From the NCBI GenBank assembly GCA_002439285.1, contig DJTQ01000418.1:1-13957 (forward strand): a stretch of DNA of 13,957 bases. Direction: 5' to 3'. Source of the stretch: Paenibacillaceae bacterium UBA6304 (lineage in GTDB: Bacteria; Bacillota; Bacilli; Paenibacillales; Paenibacillaceae). Both the position numbers and the translations under genes were made by a program. The notes below the pieces were generated by a model. It saw only the letters and a list, made by a program, of their open reading frames with translations. It was not told where the DNA came from and made no database searches. Positions 1-8,126 of the stretch are shown here, piece by piece (the first letter of the stretch is position 1; every line of letters starts with the position of its first letter).

Positions 1-1242
1 GACCTTCAAGGCGTCATTGATCATCTCGATCATCTGAGCGAGCTCGGTATCAATGGAATTTATTTTACTCCGGTATTTGAGGCTACTACCAACCACAAAT
101 ATGATACCGCCGACTATATGAAAATCGATCCTCACTTTGGGGACATCGAGACGATTAAAAGGCTCGTCAATGCTTGCCACGAACGCGGGATTCGCGTCCT
201 GTTCGATGCGGTCTTCAATCACTCGGGTAAAACGTTTGCTCCGTTTGTCGACGTAATGGAGAAGGGAGAACAATCCCGTTACAAGGATTGGTTCTCGGTT
301 CGCGAGTTTCCGCTTGAGGTAGTAGATGGAATTCCGACCTACGATACATTTTCTTTCGAGCCGCTCATGCCTAAATTAAATACGAACAACCCCGAGGTTA
401 AAGAATACTTGCTCAACGTAGCTGAATTCTGGATTAAAGAGGTGGGAATCGACGGCTGGAGGCTGGATGTAGCCGACGAGGTAGACCATCAATTCTGGCG
501 CGACTTCCGCAGAGTCGTTAAGGCGGCGAATCCCGATGCCTATATCCTGGGCGAAATCTGGCATGAATCTTCCCCTTGGCTTCAGGGCGATCAGTTCGAT
601 GCGGTCATGAACTATCCTTTTACCGACGCAGTACTCGATTACGTAGTCCGCGGCACTCTGGATGCCAAAGGCTTTGCTAGTGCTATCGGCAGGCAGTTGT
701 CGCGATATCCGCAACAAGCCAGTGAAGTGGCCTTCAATCTGCTGGGCAGCCATGACACACCTCGCCTTCTGACGCTCTGCGAAGGCAACAAGGACAAAAT
801 GAAGCTGGCGGCACTTTTTCAATTCACTTACGGTGGTACGCCGTGCATTTTCTACGGCGACGAAATCGGCCTCGATGGTGAGCAGGATCCCGATTGCCGC
901 AAATGCATGGAATGGAATCCGGATAAGCAAGATCAGGATCTGTTCTCTTTCTATCGCAAGCTGATTGCCGTGCGCAAGGATCTTCCTGCATTGCGTACGG
1001 GATCCATTCGCTTCCTGCTTGCGGAAGAAGGCGGCAGTAAACTGGCCTATGAGCGCCTGCTCGGCAAGGAATCCGTACTCGTGCTGCTGAACAACTACGA
1101 TGCGGGGCAGACTTTTGAGGTTTCCGCCGCTGGACAAGCATGGCACGACACAATGAGCGGGAATAGCTATGAAACGGACAACGGTAAACTCGCCGTAAAG
1201 CTTCCCGCTTACGGGTATGCGGTATTGACGCAAGCACAGTAA
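1..1242 (+). CDS. Neopullulanase / cyclomaltodextrinase-type GH13 glycosidase (5'-truncated)
   Basis: The frame is open from base 1, so the N-terminus lies outside the window; 413 residues are visible, against roughly 580-590 for the family. It hydrolyses alpha-1,4 (some alpha-1,6) links in maltodextrins, cyclodextrins or pullulan, usually in the cytoplasm. The GH13 regions are intact, counted from the first visible residue: DAVFNH (69-74), MPKLN (123-127, typical of the neopullulanase/maltogenic amylase subfamily), the nucleophile Asp in [10 protein letters not shown] (Asp156), the acid/base Glu in ILGEIWHE (Glu185) and the transition-state Asp in LLGSHDTPR (Asp252). The missing part should hold the N-terminal CBM34-like domain and the start of the barrel. 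An internal Met at 118 is not the real start, because the sequence before it ([20 protein letters not shown]) is conserved barrel. It converges on the surface amylase. In B. subtilis a comparable enzyme sits beside the maltodextrin regulator, which fits this locus. Maltogenic amylase is an equally good name. Confidence 0.93.
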   Translation, partial: DLQGVIDHLDHLSELGINGIYFTPVFEATTNHKYDTADYMKIDPHFGDIETIKRLVNACHERGIRVLFDAVFNHSGKTFAPFVDVMEKGEQSRYKDWFSVREFPLEVVDGIPTYDTFSFEPLMPKLNTNNPEVKEYLLNVAEFWIKEVGIDGWRLDVADEVDHQFWRDFRRVVKAANPDAYILGEIWHESSPWLQGDQFDAVMNYPFTDAVLDYVVRGTLDAKGFASAIGRQLSRYPQQASEVAFNLLGSHDTPRLLTLCEGNKDKMKLAALFQFTYGGTPCIFYGDEIGLDGEQDPDCRKCMEWNPDKQDQDLFSFYRKLIAVRKDLPALRTGSIRFLLAEEGGSKLAYERLLGKESVLVLLNNYDAGQTFEVSAAGQAWHDTMSGNSYETDNGKLAVKLPAYGYAVLTQAQ

Positions 1243-1253
1243 CATCCAAACAG

Positions 1254-1292
1254 TCAAAAGGCCTCCTTCCAATACGGAAGGAGGCCTTTTGA
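1254..1292. terminator. Bidirectional intrinsic terminator between convergent genes
   Basis: A perfect 17-bp inverted repeat (arms 1254-1270 and 1276-1292) encloses a 5-base AATAC loop. The core is AAAAGGCCTCCTTCC paired with GGAAGGAGGCCTTTT. The stem is GC-rich near the loop and ends in A4 on one side and T4 on the other, so it can terminate the neopullulanase transcript on the + strand and the amylase transcript on the - strand. It starts 12 bases after the neopullulanase stop and ends 10 bases beyond the amylase stop. Confidence 0.88.
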
Positions 1293-1301
1293 GTCTATTA
1301 C

Positions 1302-4300
1302 TTACATTGCCGCTTTCTCCATGAAAAGGATCAGCACGGCTGCTACTTGCTCACGCGTGGATGTCGCAGCAGGTTCAAATACGTTTTGCCCCATTCCATT
1401 AATAATTCCCAATGCTTTTGCCGCCTTGATGCTGTCTATAGCATATGCGGATGCCTCATCCAGATCGGAGAAGCCGGCCGCTTCGCCCCCAGCGATTTCT
1501 CCTACCTTTTGTCCTGTCACATGCGCGTACGCCTTCATCAAGATGGTTGCCATTTGTTCTCTAGTTATTGTCTGATTGCCGCGGAACGTGCCATCCTCGT
1601 ACCCCGTTACGATTCCGAGCTCGTTCAACGCTGCGACATAACCGGCATAATAGCTGTTTTCGGCGATATCGCTCAGGCCAGAGGACTTTCCTTCCCCGTC
1701 AAGTCCCAAGGTCCGTCCCAGGAATGCCGCGAATTCGCCGCGAGTCACATTCCCTTTTGGGTTAAGTCGGTCGGCGTCCACCCCGGAAGCGATATGTCTG
1801 GCCGCCAAAATTTCAATATAACCCTTGGCCCAACCGCCCGTTACATCGCTAAATTTTTTGTTGTATTCCATAACCACAAAATTAGCAAAACGGTCACTCA
1901 GGAAAGTAATGCTATTGCCGTCCCATCTTCCGCCTACATATACCACAGAACCGTCTTCGTTAACCGCATAAACTCCCGCCTTGTTCTTGTCCCCAATTCC
2001 CTTCAAGGCTGTTTCATCCAGAGTCAGTGTTATTTTAACTTTAGTCCCCGGCTTAACTTCGACGGCTTGTTTGTCTGCAGTGACACTAAGAAGTTTGAAA
2101 TTATAAATCTCCCCGGCGAGTGAATATGCCCCGTCCTTAGCGATGATGTTGCCCTTTAGCTTCTCCGCCGTTTCGGGACTCCGCTCTTCCTTGCTGAATA
2201 CCATTTTTCCGTCTGCATGAATCGATGCAGCGGGAATGCTTCCGACAGGAAGTTCAACCGTTACATCAGGAAATACCAGTTGAAGTGCAGTCTTTTGCTC
2301 CAAGGCCTTTTCTACTGCGCTTCCTGGAATCACGAGCTCAGCCGCTTCTCCTGCAGCTAACCCGGATACTTGAATGATTACTGCCTTACCGCTATTCGCG
2401 GCTGCCGCAACGGCTTTCTCCAAATCGGCTGCCTTCACTTCGGCCGTCTTGCGACCGTTCTCTCTGGTTTTAGCTATTACCTTCACGGATTCGGAAGTTG
2501 CCGGAGCCGGAGTCTCAGCGCTTGGAGCACCCGAAGATCCCGATGATCCCGAGCTTGGATTCGATGTTCCCGGAGGAGTTACCGGACTCGAAACCGCGGC
2601 CAGCACGATTGTCCCTCCGTCCAGACTGGACGGCAGTGTTACCGTGACATTACCGTTACTGTCCGCCTGCACTGTTTGGTTACTGTACTGTTCGACCCAT
2701 TTCGTATTTTTGTAGCCTGGTACCGTAAAAGTAACTTGCTGCGCGGTGGTCTTGGTATTAATACCTACGACTACGCTTTTACCTTGGTACGTCCGGGTAA
2801 ACACATCAAATCCGCCCTGGTCGGATCCCCCGATTTGTGCACGGGTTCCTTTGGAAAAAATCTTCGAATAGCTGTCACGGATATGCAGCATTTTCTTATA
2901 GTGTTCGTAAATATGGCTGTAAGTCGGATCGCTCAACCCGTCCCAGTTGAAATCATACCGATTTTCGCTAAACTCGCCATTGGACATATTCCCGGCGTTC
3001 ATGCCGGATTGCCCTACTTCTTCGCCATAATAGATGACAGGTTGGCCTTTGGACGTAATCTGCAAGGAAGCCGCTATCTTATGTTTGGCCTGCACGCCCT
3101 CCAAAACCGCTGCATCCAGAGTTCCGTCCTCGAATTTTTGACGATCTCCTTCCGACAGCAAGCTGATCATGAATCCATTCTCGTCATGGCTGCTCAGGAA
3201 CTGGCCTAGTGTGGCCGCATTGTCGATCTTACCGTTGCGGTCCTGAAGCTTCCGCTCGGCAGAATCAATTCCGCCATTGACGAATTCACTGGCAATTCCC
3301 TTAAATGCAAAATCAAGCTCGGAATCCATCGTGCCCGTACGCAGATAACCCCCATCATTATCCACGCTCGCACCGAAGTTTTCCCCGATCATTTTGAAGG
3401 CAGGATTAATTTCGGTCATCCGATTCTTGAATGCCATCCAAGTTGCATTCTCCACATGCTTGATCGTATCGACGCGGAAATAGTCGATCGTGTTTCCGCT
3501 GGCCGTCTTGGATTTCTCAATCCAGTCGGATTGCCATTTGATAATTTGCTCGCGCACTGCAGGGTCTTCCGTTTTGAAATCGGGCAATTCCGCCACTTTG
3601 TTCCTGATCACGGGATCCTCATTCTGATCCCGTAACATGTCGGCGAATACCTCACGCTCAGTCTCCGAAGGAAGATTATTTAATCCGTTCCAGTTCGGAT
3701 TTAACTGATCCATGCCATAGCCCGTATGGTTCAATACCACGTCAACCATGACCTTGATGCCTTGGGAATGTGCGGTATCCAAGAGATTCTGGAAATCTTC
3801 CAAATCCCCGAGATGCTCGTCAATTTCAGTAAAATCTTTAGCCCAATAGCCATGGTAAGCATACTGATTGCTCTTAAAGTCGACGCCTTTATTAAAATCG
3901 ATGTTATCAACGATCGGCGTAATCCAGATCGTGTTGATACCAAGATCCTTCAGATACCCGATTTTCTCGGTAACACCTTTGAAATCACCACCGTGATAGG
4001 TCTCCGCATGGCTGAGATCGTAATTCTCCCCGTTTGGATCATCATTGCTGGTATCCCCGTTCAAGAAGCGATCCGTCAGCATGAAATAGATCCGTGCCTC
4101 ATCCCAGTCGAAGTCGTCCTTTCCGACCGATTGCCGGGTTTGGACGGTGACTTGCGCATTCTTTGTATGCTTGTTGCCATATACATCGACAACGGTAACC
4201 GGGATTTGTTTCACCCCCGTGGTAATCGTGTCTTTGACTGCTATGCTTAAAGATTTAATTTCTTTATCGATTACTGTTGTAGCCTTCCCGCCCAATACAC

Positions 4301-6572
4301 TCAAGTCCGCATAAATCCTGTCAATTTCATTGTCGGCTACTTGCGATAAGGAAAGGTTAAGGACCGCATTTTCATTGTAAGAAATCCTCTCCGGTACCGT
4401 TGTAGTCTCAATTTCCGGATGGATTACTTTGTAAACGATATGCGATTTTCCGTCGATCGTATTTTTCGGATCAGTAACCTCGTCCTCAGTACCGTCCATC
4501 ATTTTGACAACATAGGTATACTCAAAAGTACCTTCGATAAGTTGATCAAGAGTATAAGTGAACCGCTCATCTTCGGCATTATAATTCATTTTGTAAAGCT
4601 GGCCATCGATCTTTAGATGAACGCTCTCAATTTGATCCATCGCATTATTCTCATATAAAGCCTGGTCACGGTAAGTAAACGTAGCCTTACCATTCTCCAG
4701 AACTGGTGCAGCAGTTCCCGGAAGAATCCGGAACGGGCCTTGGCCTGCTGTGACAATAACCTTGGTTAAAGCTTCCGACCCCGTATAAATCTCACGGTCA
4801 TAGTCCTGATCGATTTTCTCAACCGTGCTCCAATCGCCGGCTACGCCGCCTTTCCGCATTTTAAAGCCGATCTTCTCCACACTGGAGCCGATTGGAATTA
4901 TAGCTGTAGCCTTGTTGCCATCATACTTGGTGAATTTGTTTTCTCCGTCTGATTTTCCCGTATACCAAGTCCAGATATTCCATTTTTTCAATTCCGATGG
5001 ATCCGTTTCGTCAGAAATATAGGTGAACTGGATAGACCGGGAACTCGGCTTAATGGCTTCAAAATCCGGCTTTTCGTAATATACCGTCGGTATATCTTCA
5101 ACCAGCCATACTTCAACCTCGGTTTTACCTTGCGGAACGGTTATTTTTAATTCAGGACCTTGAGCAAACCAGTCATTTCCAGGCTGGCTTAAGCGAGTGA
5201 TTACATTGATTGATGATTGCGTGTACTTGTAAGTCCCCTTGGCAATCCCATTTTCATTGCTGGTGAACCCATTTCCGGTTCCGTTCGAACCGTCCGGCCA
5301 AAGCCAGAGATTCCAATCTTTCGCTGTGCCATCATAACGGTAATAGTTAATGGTGAACGAGTTCATTTTTTCAACGATCTGAATAGTTTTGGTGGTTTCC
5401 CAGCCATTGAAAGACGCTTTGACCTTTACGCTTCCTTTGGTTGCGTTAGAAGCGACAGTCAGCAAACCCGTATCAGAAATAACAACACCAGTAGGTGGAC
5501 TCACTAAATCCCAATCCGCTTGTTGGAGAACCGGCTTATCTTTTCCTGCTTGAAATTCCTCAGCCTTAAGTTGCAGGGAGCCCCCGATTTCCACTTCGCT
5601 GCCCGAATTAATAATTAGTCCCGGTACGATCGCCAGAGAATTTCCGTTTGAGCTAAGCGGGTTCAATGGATCCAGAAAATCCCCGCCACTCCAATCACCC
5701 TTTACCTTAAGGAATTTATATTCGTAAGTGCCGGCCCCTAGCGGAATAGTCAGGCTGTAAGCCCCATTCTTCAGAACTAATGGCGTAGCTGTAGATGCAT
5801 CCCAGCCATTCATTTGACCTACCAAAAAGACCGAATTTGTCCCGGATGGAAGTTTATTCACCGGTATGTTAAACGTCACCGTCCCGTCATTATTAATGAC
5901 CGGGTTCTTCAAAACATTATCAGTTACTTCGATTGATCTTACGATTTCCCAAGATTCATACTTGGCCATGATCTCAATAGTTCCGGTTTCAGCATTAGCT
6001 GCAACCTTAAGTTCCCCGGTGTCACCGTCGAAGGAAACTCCGTTCAGTCCCTTGGAAAGCGTAAGGTGTACCTGATCTGTGGTGTCGCGATCGCCCGTAA
6101 AGTAGACCGCATCGATTACGGTGGAAACCCCTAACCCGATTCCCATCGGTGGTGATTTAGTAAACTTGATTCCTGGAACGGATAAACCCGATTCATTTCC
6201 GATCTTCACGAAATTAAGTGGGTCTGCAACAAAATTGCCATCCACCTCAAATCCGTATTGATACCAGCCCGCTTCAATTTCATCAGTATGAGACCAAACA
6301 TCTCCGTTTACTAAGAATAAGGGGACTTCCGCCCCTGTGTTATAAAAGCTGCCTTTTACGCTTACCTTGTCCTCTTGCCCGGTCCCCTGATAATTAAACG
6401 TCACCTGAGCTCCCGTAGCGCTTCTGTCCCCGATAACCGGACTTGCGAGCCCGGCCCTGCCGCCTTCGGCCGGGTCATCCGCTCTTGCTTGAGTGAGAAA
6501 GCTGCCGAACGAGCCGACAACCAGGACAAAAATGAGTAGGCCGGAAACCCAGACCTTCCATCTTTTTTGCAT
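1302..6572 (-). CDS. Cell-surface multidomain GH13 alpha-amylase (amylopullulanase-like) with SLH anchor
   Basis: This 1756-residue exported enzyme should cut starch or related glucans at the cell wall. Residues 1-31 are a signal peptide (MQKRWK, hydrophobic stretch, ARA cleavage motif before Asp32). Then come two X25/Ig-like pairs (about 44-217 and 222-400), two CBM41-like starch-binding modules (about 405-495 and 512-608), further early-set/Ig-like domains (about 620-812), and the GH13 barrel (about 820-1235). Barrel motifs are DVVLNH (944-949), nucleophile Asp1035 in YFRVDT, acid/base Glu1064 in MIGENF, and Asp1130 in FLSSHDENG. A beta-sandwich domain C follows (about 1243-1326), then a Pro/Ser/Gly linker (1328-1360), an unrecognised domain (about 1362-1570), and three SLH repeats (1574-1756) with TRGE, TREQ and TREQ motifs, which bind secondary wall polymer. 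The type I pullulanase motif YNWGYDP is absent, so alpha-amylase is preferred although the accessory domains resemble those of pullulanases. The start is fixed by AAGGAGGTC (6581-6589, complement) 8 bases upstream. Confidence 0.92.
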   Translation of the reverse strand: MQKRWKVWVSGLLIFVLVVGSFGSFLTQARADDPAEGGRAGLASPVIGDRSATGAQVTFNYQGTGQEDKVSVKGSFYNTGAEVPLFLVNGDVWSHTDEIEAGWYQYGFEVDGNFVADPLNFVKIGNESGLSVPGIKFTKSPPMGIGLGVSTVIDAVYFTGDRDTTDQVHLTLSKGLNGVSFDGDTGELKVAANAETGTIEIMAKYESWEIVRSIEVTDNVLKNPVINNDGTVTFNIPVNKLPSGTNSVFLVGQMNGWDASTATPLVLKNGAYSLTIPLGAGTYEYKFLKVKGDWSGGDFLDPLNPLSSNGNSLAIVPGLIINSGSEVEIGGSLQLKAEEFQAGKDKPVLQQADWDLVSPPTGVVISDTGLLTVASNATKGSVKVKASFNGWETTKTIQIVEKMNSFTINYYRYDGTAKDWNLWLWPDGSNGTGNGFTSNENGIAKGTYKYTQSSINVITRLSQPGNDWFAQGPELKITVPQGKTEVEVWLVEDIPTVYYEKPDFEAIKPSSRSIQFTYISDETDPSELKKWNIWTWYTGKSDGENKFTKYDGNKATAIIPIGSSVEKIGFKMRKGGVAGDWSTVEKIDQDYDREIYTGSEALTKVIVTAGQGPFRILPGTAAPVLENGKATFTYRDQALYENNAMDQIESVHLKIDGQLYKMNYNAEDERFTYTLDQLIEGTFEYTYVVKMMDGTEDEVTDPKNTIDGKSHIVYKVIHPEIETTTVPERISYNENAVLNLSLSQVADNEIDRIYADLSVLGGKATTVIDKEIKSLSIAVKDTITTGVKQIPVTVVDVYGNKHTKNAQVTVQTRQSVGKDDFDWDEARIYFMLTDRFLNGDTSNDDPNGENYDLSHAETYHGGDFKGVTEKIGYLKDLGINTIWITPIVDNIDFNKGVDFKSNQYAYHGYWAKDFTEIDEHLGDLEDFQNLLDTAHSQGIKVMVDVVLNHTGYGMDQLNPNWNGLNNLPSETEREVFADMLRDQNEDPVIRNKVAELPDFKTEDPAVREQIIKWQSDWIEKSKTASGNTIDYFRVDTIKHVENATWMAFKNRMTEINPAFKMIGENFGASVDNDGGYLRTGTMDSELDFAFKGIASEFVNGGIDSAERKLQDRNGKIDNAATLGQFLSSHDENGFMISLLSEGDRQKFEDGTLDAAVLEGVQAKHKIAASLQITSKGQPVIYYGEEVGQSGMNAGNMSNGEFSENRYDFNWDGLSDPTYSHIYEHYKKMLHIRDSYSKIFSKGTRAQIGGSDQGGFDVFTRTYQGKSVVVGINTKTTAQQVTFTVPGYKNTKWVEQYSNQTVQADSNGNVTVTLPSSLDGGTIVLAAVSSPVTPPGTSNPSSGSSGSSGAPSAETPAPATSESVKVIAKTRENGRKTAEVKAADLEKAVAAAANSGKAVIIQVSGLAAGEAAELVIPGSAVEKALEQKTALQLVFPDVTVELPVGSIPAASIHADGKMVFSKEERSPETAEKLKGNIIAKDGAYSLAGEIYNFKLLSVTADKQAVEVKPGTKVKITLTLDETALKGIGDKNKAGVYAVNEDGSVVYVGGRWDGNSITFLSDRFANFVVMEYNKKFSDVTGGWAKGYIEILAARHIASGVDADRLNPKGNVTRGEFAAFLGRTLGLDGEGKSSGLSDIAENSYYAGYVAALNELGIVTGYEDGTFRGNQTITREQMATILMKAYAHVTGQKVGEIAGGEAAGFSDLDEASAYAIDSIKAAKALGIINGMGQNVFEPAATSTREQVAAVLILFMEKAAM

Positions 6573-6669
6573 TTGGCATAGACCTCCTTAGAAATGTTCA
6601 ATGCACGATAAAAATCTTTTCATACAAAAAAACCGTGCGAAAGATCCTCCTTTCAAACCCAAATTTGTG

Positions 6670-6679
6670 CAAACGTTTG
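6670..6679. promoter_or_regulatory. LacI-family operator, site A (amylase leader)
   Basis: CAAACGTTTG is a perfect 10-bp palindrome of the class bound by MalR/LacI-family repressors. It lies downstream of the candidate amylase promoter, about 90 bases before the amylase start. Read on the - strand, its AAACGTTTGCAC arm (6667-6678) matches site B exactly, in inverted orientation. Binding by the neighbouring repressor is inferred. Confidence 0.62.
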
Positions 6680-6728
6680 TCTAAAAATGAATGCAAATTC
6701 TGCGATCTCTAAGGAGCACACTCAGTCA

Positions 6729-6773
6729 GGAAAGCGCTATTATGTTGCTAATATATTATATTAAGCGCTTCCA
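6729..6773. promoter_or_regulatory. Pair of AGCGCT-centred cre-like elements
   Basis: GGAAAGCGCT (6729-6738) on the + strand and TGGAAGCGCT (6764-6773, complement) on the - strand face each other across the -10 region. Each matches the CcpA cre consensus with about two mismatches over 14 positions. Their AGCGCT centres are 31 bases apart, close to three helical turns. One sits just past the predicted transcription start and the other in the promoter spacer. A different repressor recognising AGCGCT cannot be excluded. Confidence 0.42.
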
Positions 6774-6781
6774 TTTGTTAA
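6755..6781 (-). promoter_or_regulatory. Candidate amylase promoter
   Basis: On the - strand a perfect -10 TATAAT (6755-6760) is preceded by TTAACA (6776-6781), five of six matches to the -35 consensus. The 15-base spacer is shorter than the ideal 17; the overlapping TAATAT hexamer, two bases further downstream, would give exactly 17. An AGCGCT palindrome lies inside the spacer and site B overlaps the -35, so bound repressors would block polymerase. The resulting leader would be about 180 bases. Confidence 0.5.
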
Positions 6782-6792
6782 AACGTTTGCAC
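6781..6792. promoter_or_regulatory. LacI-family operator, site B (overlaps amylase -35)
   Basis: AAACGTTTGCAC has the AAACGTTT palindromic core and shares all 12 bases with the inverted copy at site A (6667-6678). It overlaps the candidate -35 of the amylase by one base, so the two copies flank the promoter. Confidence 0.55.
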
Positions 6793-6915
6793 GACTGATT
6801 TTTAGATGATTTTATCCCTTAATCGCTAATTTTCTTTATAAACCTAAGTATTACTTTTAATTGCTCACTATTTTAAGATTAAAGTAAATTTTCCCCAACC
6901 ATGTCCATCTCTAGG

Positions 6916-6929
6916 TGAAAACGCTCATA
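6916..6929. promoter_or_regulatory. Candidate CcpA cre site upstream of the repressor gene
   Basis: TGAAAACGCTCATA matches the cre consensus TGNNARCGNWWWCA at all but two positions and has the typical TGAAAACGCT half. It overlaps CATAAT (6926-6931), a possible -10 whose -35 is weak. It could mediate catabolite repression of the repressor gene or of either divergent transcript. The assignment rests on consensus match only. Confidence 0.42.
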
Positions 6930-6986
6930 ATATGACACCCTTTCCCCGCTTTCTCTATTTACTTTCCGTTAGGTTTCGATTAATAT

Positions 6987-7009
6987 TACAATGTAAAGCA
7001 AACGGTTCC
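6987..7009 (+). promoter_or_regulatory. Candidate repressor -10 and autoregulatory operator, site D
   Basis: TACAAT (6987-6992) is a good -10 match, but I see no convincing -35. Just downstream, where transcription would begin, GCAAACGGTTCC (6998-7009) resembles the CAAACGTTTG operators (9 of 12 positions against site A on this strand). This placement would suit autorepression. The ribosome binding site AGAGGAGGT (7012-7020) follows immediately. Confidence 0.4.
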
Positions 7010-7025
7010 ACAGAGGAGGTTTTTT

Positions 7026-8060
7026 ATGGCTGTTACCATAAAGGATGTTGCCAAAAAGGCCGGAGTATCGCCCTCTACCGTGTCCCGAGTGCTGTCCAAT
7101 CATCCAAGAATTAGCGCCGAAACTTCGAGAAAAGTAAAGGACATTATGGATCAACTTGGATACCATCCGAATATCATGGCAAAGAGCCTGGTATCCAAAA
7201 CAACCAACAGTATTTGCATCATGTTGCCGAAGTCTGCCGAAGAATTGTTTTCCAACTTCTTCTTTATGGAGTTAATTCGCGGAATTGTCACCCAAGCGAG
7301 CCGCCTAGGCTACGATGTGCTGATCAGTTCGGGAGCCAACGAAAAAGAAGAGGTTGAAGGCGTGTCCAGACTGATTAATGGGCGCCGGGTAGATGGAGTG
7401 ATTTTACTTTATTCGAGGCAAGACGACCCAGTTATCGATTTTCTGCACGACAACGGTCATCATTTTGTCCTGATCGGACGAAGTGAGCAATATCCCGATA
7501 TTTTATCGGTGGATAATGATAACGTTCAAGCATCTTATGATGCCACGAAGCATTTGGTCTCTCTGGGACATGAACGGATCGGATTTGTCAGCGGACCTCC
7601 CGACCTGGTCGTTTCCAAAGATCGGCTACAAGGATATCTGGATGCACTGCATGATTCAGGACTGGAAATGCGCCCTGAATGGATTGTTGAGGGAGAGTTT
7701 CTGCAGGAAAGCGGCTATCGTGCCATGTCTTTCTTCATGAATTTACCCGATCGGCCAACGGGCCTGGTTATGATTGACGATGTCGTATCTTTCGGTGTGT
7801 TGCGCGGCCTGCATGAGCTCAAGTACAAAGTGCCCGAAGATTTATGTTTGGTCAGTTTCAACAATATTCCTTTGTCTGAATTGTCGACACCACCGCTAAG
7901 CAGCATAGATATCGGAATTTACAATTTGGGATACACCGCTTCTCAGGTGCTGATCCAGTCGATTCAGAACAACAACGATAGCAGCTATCAGAGACGCCAA
8001 ATCATTCCGCATCGTTTGATGGTTCGTGAATCTTCCATGTATTCGATATCGAAAAAATAA
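7026..8060 (+). CDS. LacI-family transcriptional regulator, MalR-like
   Basis: At 344 residues this is normal for a LacI/GalR repressor. The N-terminal helix-turn-helix (about residues 4-23, TIKDVAKKAGVSPSTVSRVL) and hinge helix are followed by a periplasmic-binding-protein-like effector domain from about residue 60. In it IMLPKSAEELFSN, GRRVDGVILL, SVDNDN, LGHERIGFVSG and a C-terminal SFNNIPLSELSTPPLSSI region are readable. Known relatives next to maltose genes (MalR in several Firmicutes, MdxR in B. subtilis) respond to maltose or maltodextrin. The context is the same here, with a divergent amylase and downstream maltose phosphorylase and beta-phosphoglucomutase. The start is set by AGAGGAGGT 5 bases upstream. 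CAAACGTTTG-type sites around it are the likely operators. The effector and the role as activator or repressor are inferred; repressor is more likely. Confidence 0.9.
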   Translation: MAVTIKDVAKKAGVSPSTVSRVLSNHPRISAETSRKVKDIMDQLGYHPNIMAKSLVSKTTNSICIMLPKSAEELFSNFFFMELIRGIVTQASRLGYDVLISSGANEKEEVEGVSRLINGRRVDGVILLYSRQDDPVIDFLHDNGHHFVLIGRSEQYPDILSVDNDNVQASYDATKHLVSLGHERIGFVSGPPDLVVSKDRLQGYLDALHDSGLEMRPEWIVEGEFLQESGYRAMSFFMNLPDRPTGLVMIDDVVSFGVLRGLHELKYKVPEDLCLVSFNNIPLSELSTPPLSSIDIGIYNLGYTASQVLIQSIQNNNDSSYQRRQIIPHRLMVRESSMYSISKK

Positions 8061-8081
8061 GGCGGGACACAAAAAATAATC

Positions 8082-8105
8082 GAAGCGACGGCTTCTTTTA
8101 TTTTT
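8082..8105 (+). terminator. Weak intrinsic terminator after the regulator gene
   Basis: A short hairpin, GAAGC / GACG loop / GCTTC (8082-8095), is followed by TTTTATTTTT. The stem is only 5 bp, so termination is probably partial. It would partly separate the regulator from the two catabolic genes downstream. Confidence 0.45.
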
Positions 8106-8116
8106 AACGATTTGTT

Positions 8117-8126
8117 CAAACGTTTG
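8117..8126. promoter_or_regulatory. LacI-family operator, site C (before beta-phosphoglucomutase)
   Basis: CAAACGTTTG repeats the perfect palindrome of site A, with AAACGTTTGCGC matching 11 of the 12 bases shared by sites A and B. It lies between the weak terminator and the ribosome binding site GGAGGAGG (8134-8141), 22 bases before the start codon. It should put pgmB under the same regulator as the amylase. I could not identify a clear promoter here, so it may act as a roadblock. Confidence 0.6.

Larger units (their letters stand above)
6573..7025. promoter_or_regulatory. Divergent control region between amylase and LacI-family repressor
   Basis: This 453-bp gap has no credible gene. It is AT-rich and holds the amylase ribosome binding site and a roughly 180-base leader, a candidate amylase promoter, LacI-type palindromes, AGCGCT and TGAAAACGCT elements, and the repressor's promoter and ribosome binding site; the main ones are listed separately. 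The stretch from about 6793 to 6900 is AT-rich and shows nothing I can assign. Confidence 0.7.

Noticed and set aside
376..1272. 298-codon open frame on the - strand opposite the neopullulanase gene
   Set aside because: The + strand frame carries all GH13 motifs; the antisense translation resembles no family I know and has no clear ribosome binding site.
1347..4250. Several + strand open frames opposite the amylase (1347-2123, 2676-3209, 3726-4250)
   Set aside because: The - strand encodes continuous recognisable domains throughout, and these translations show no family motif. They are frame shadows.
1302..6572. Calling the large enzyme a type I pullulanase (pulA)
   Set aside because: The defining YNWGYDP motif is absent and the barrel motifs fit alpha-amylase better.
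6603..6638. GCACG...CGTGC inverted repeat in the amylase leader as a possible riboswitch or attenuator stem
   Set aside because: It is only 5 bp with a 26-base loop, with no further conserved structure or terminator tail visible.
6573..7025. AT-rich gap as a replication origin or attachment site
   Set aside because: There are no DnaA-box clusters, direct repeats or integrase gene, and the divergent promoter content explains it.
6932..7114. 60-codon + strand frame starting in the control region
   Set aside because: It overlaps the regulator gene out of frame, and the helix-turn-helix frame with a strong ribosome binding site is clearly the real one.
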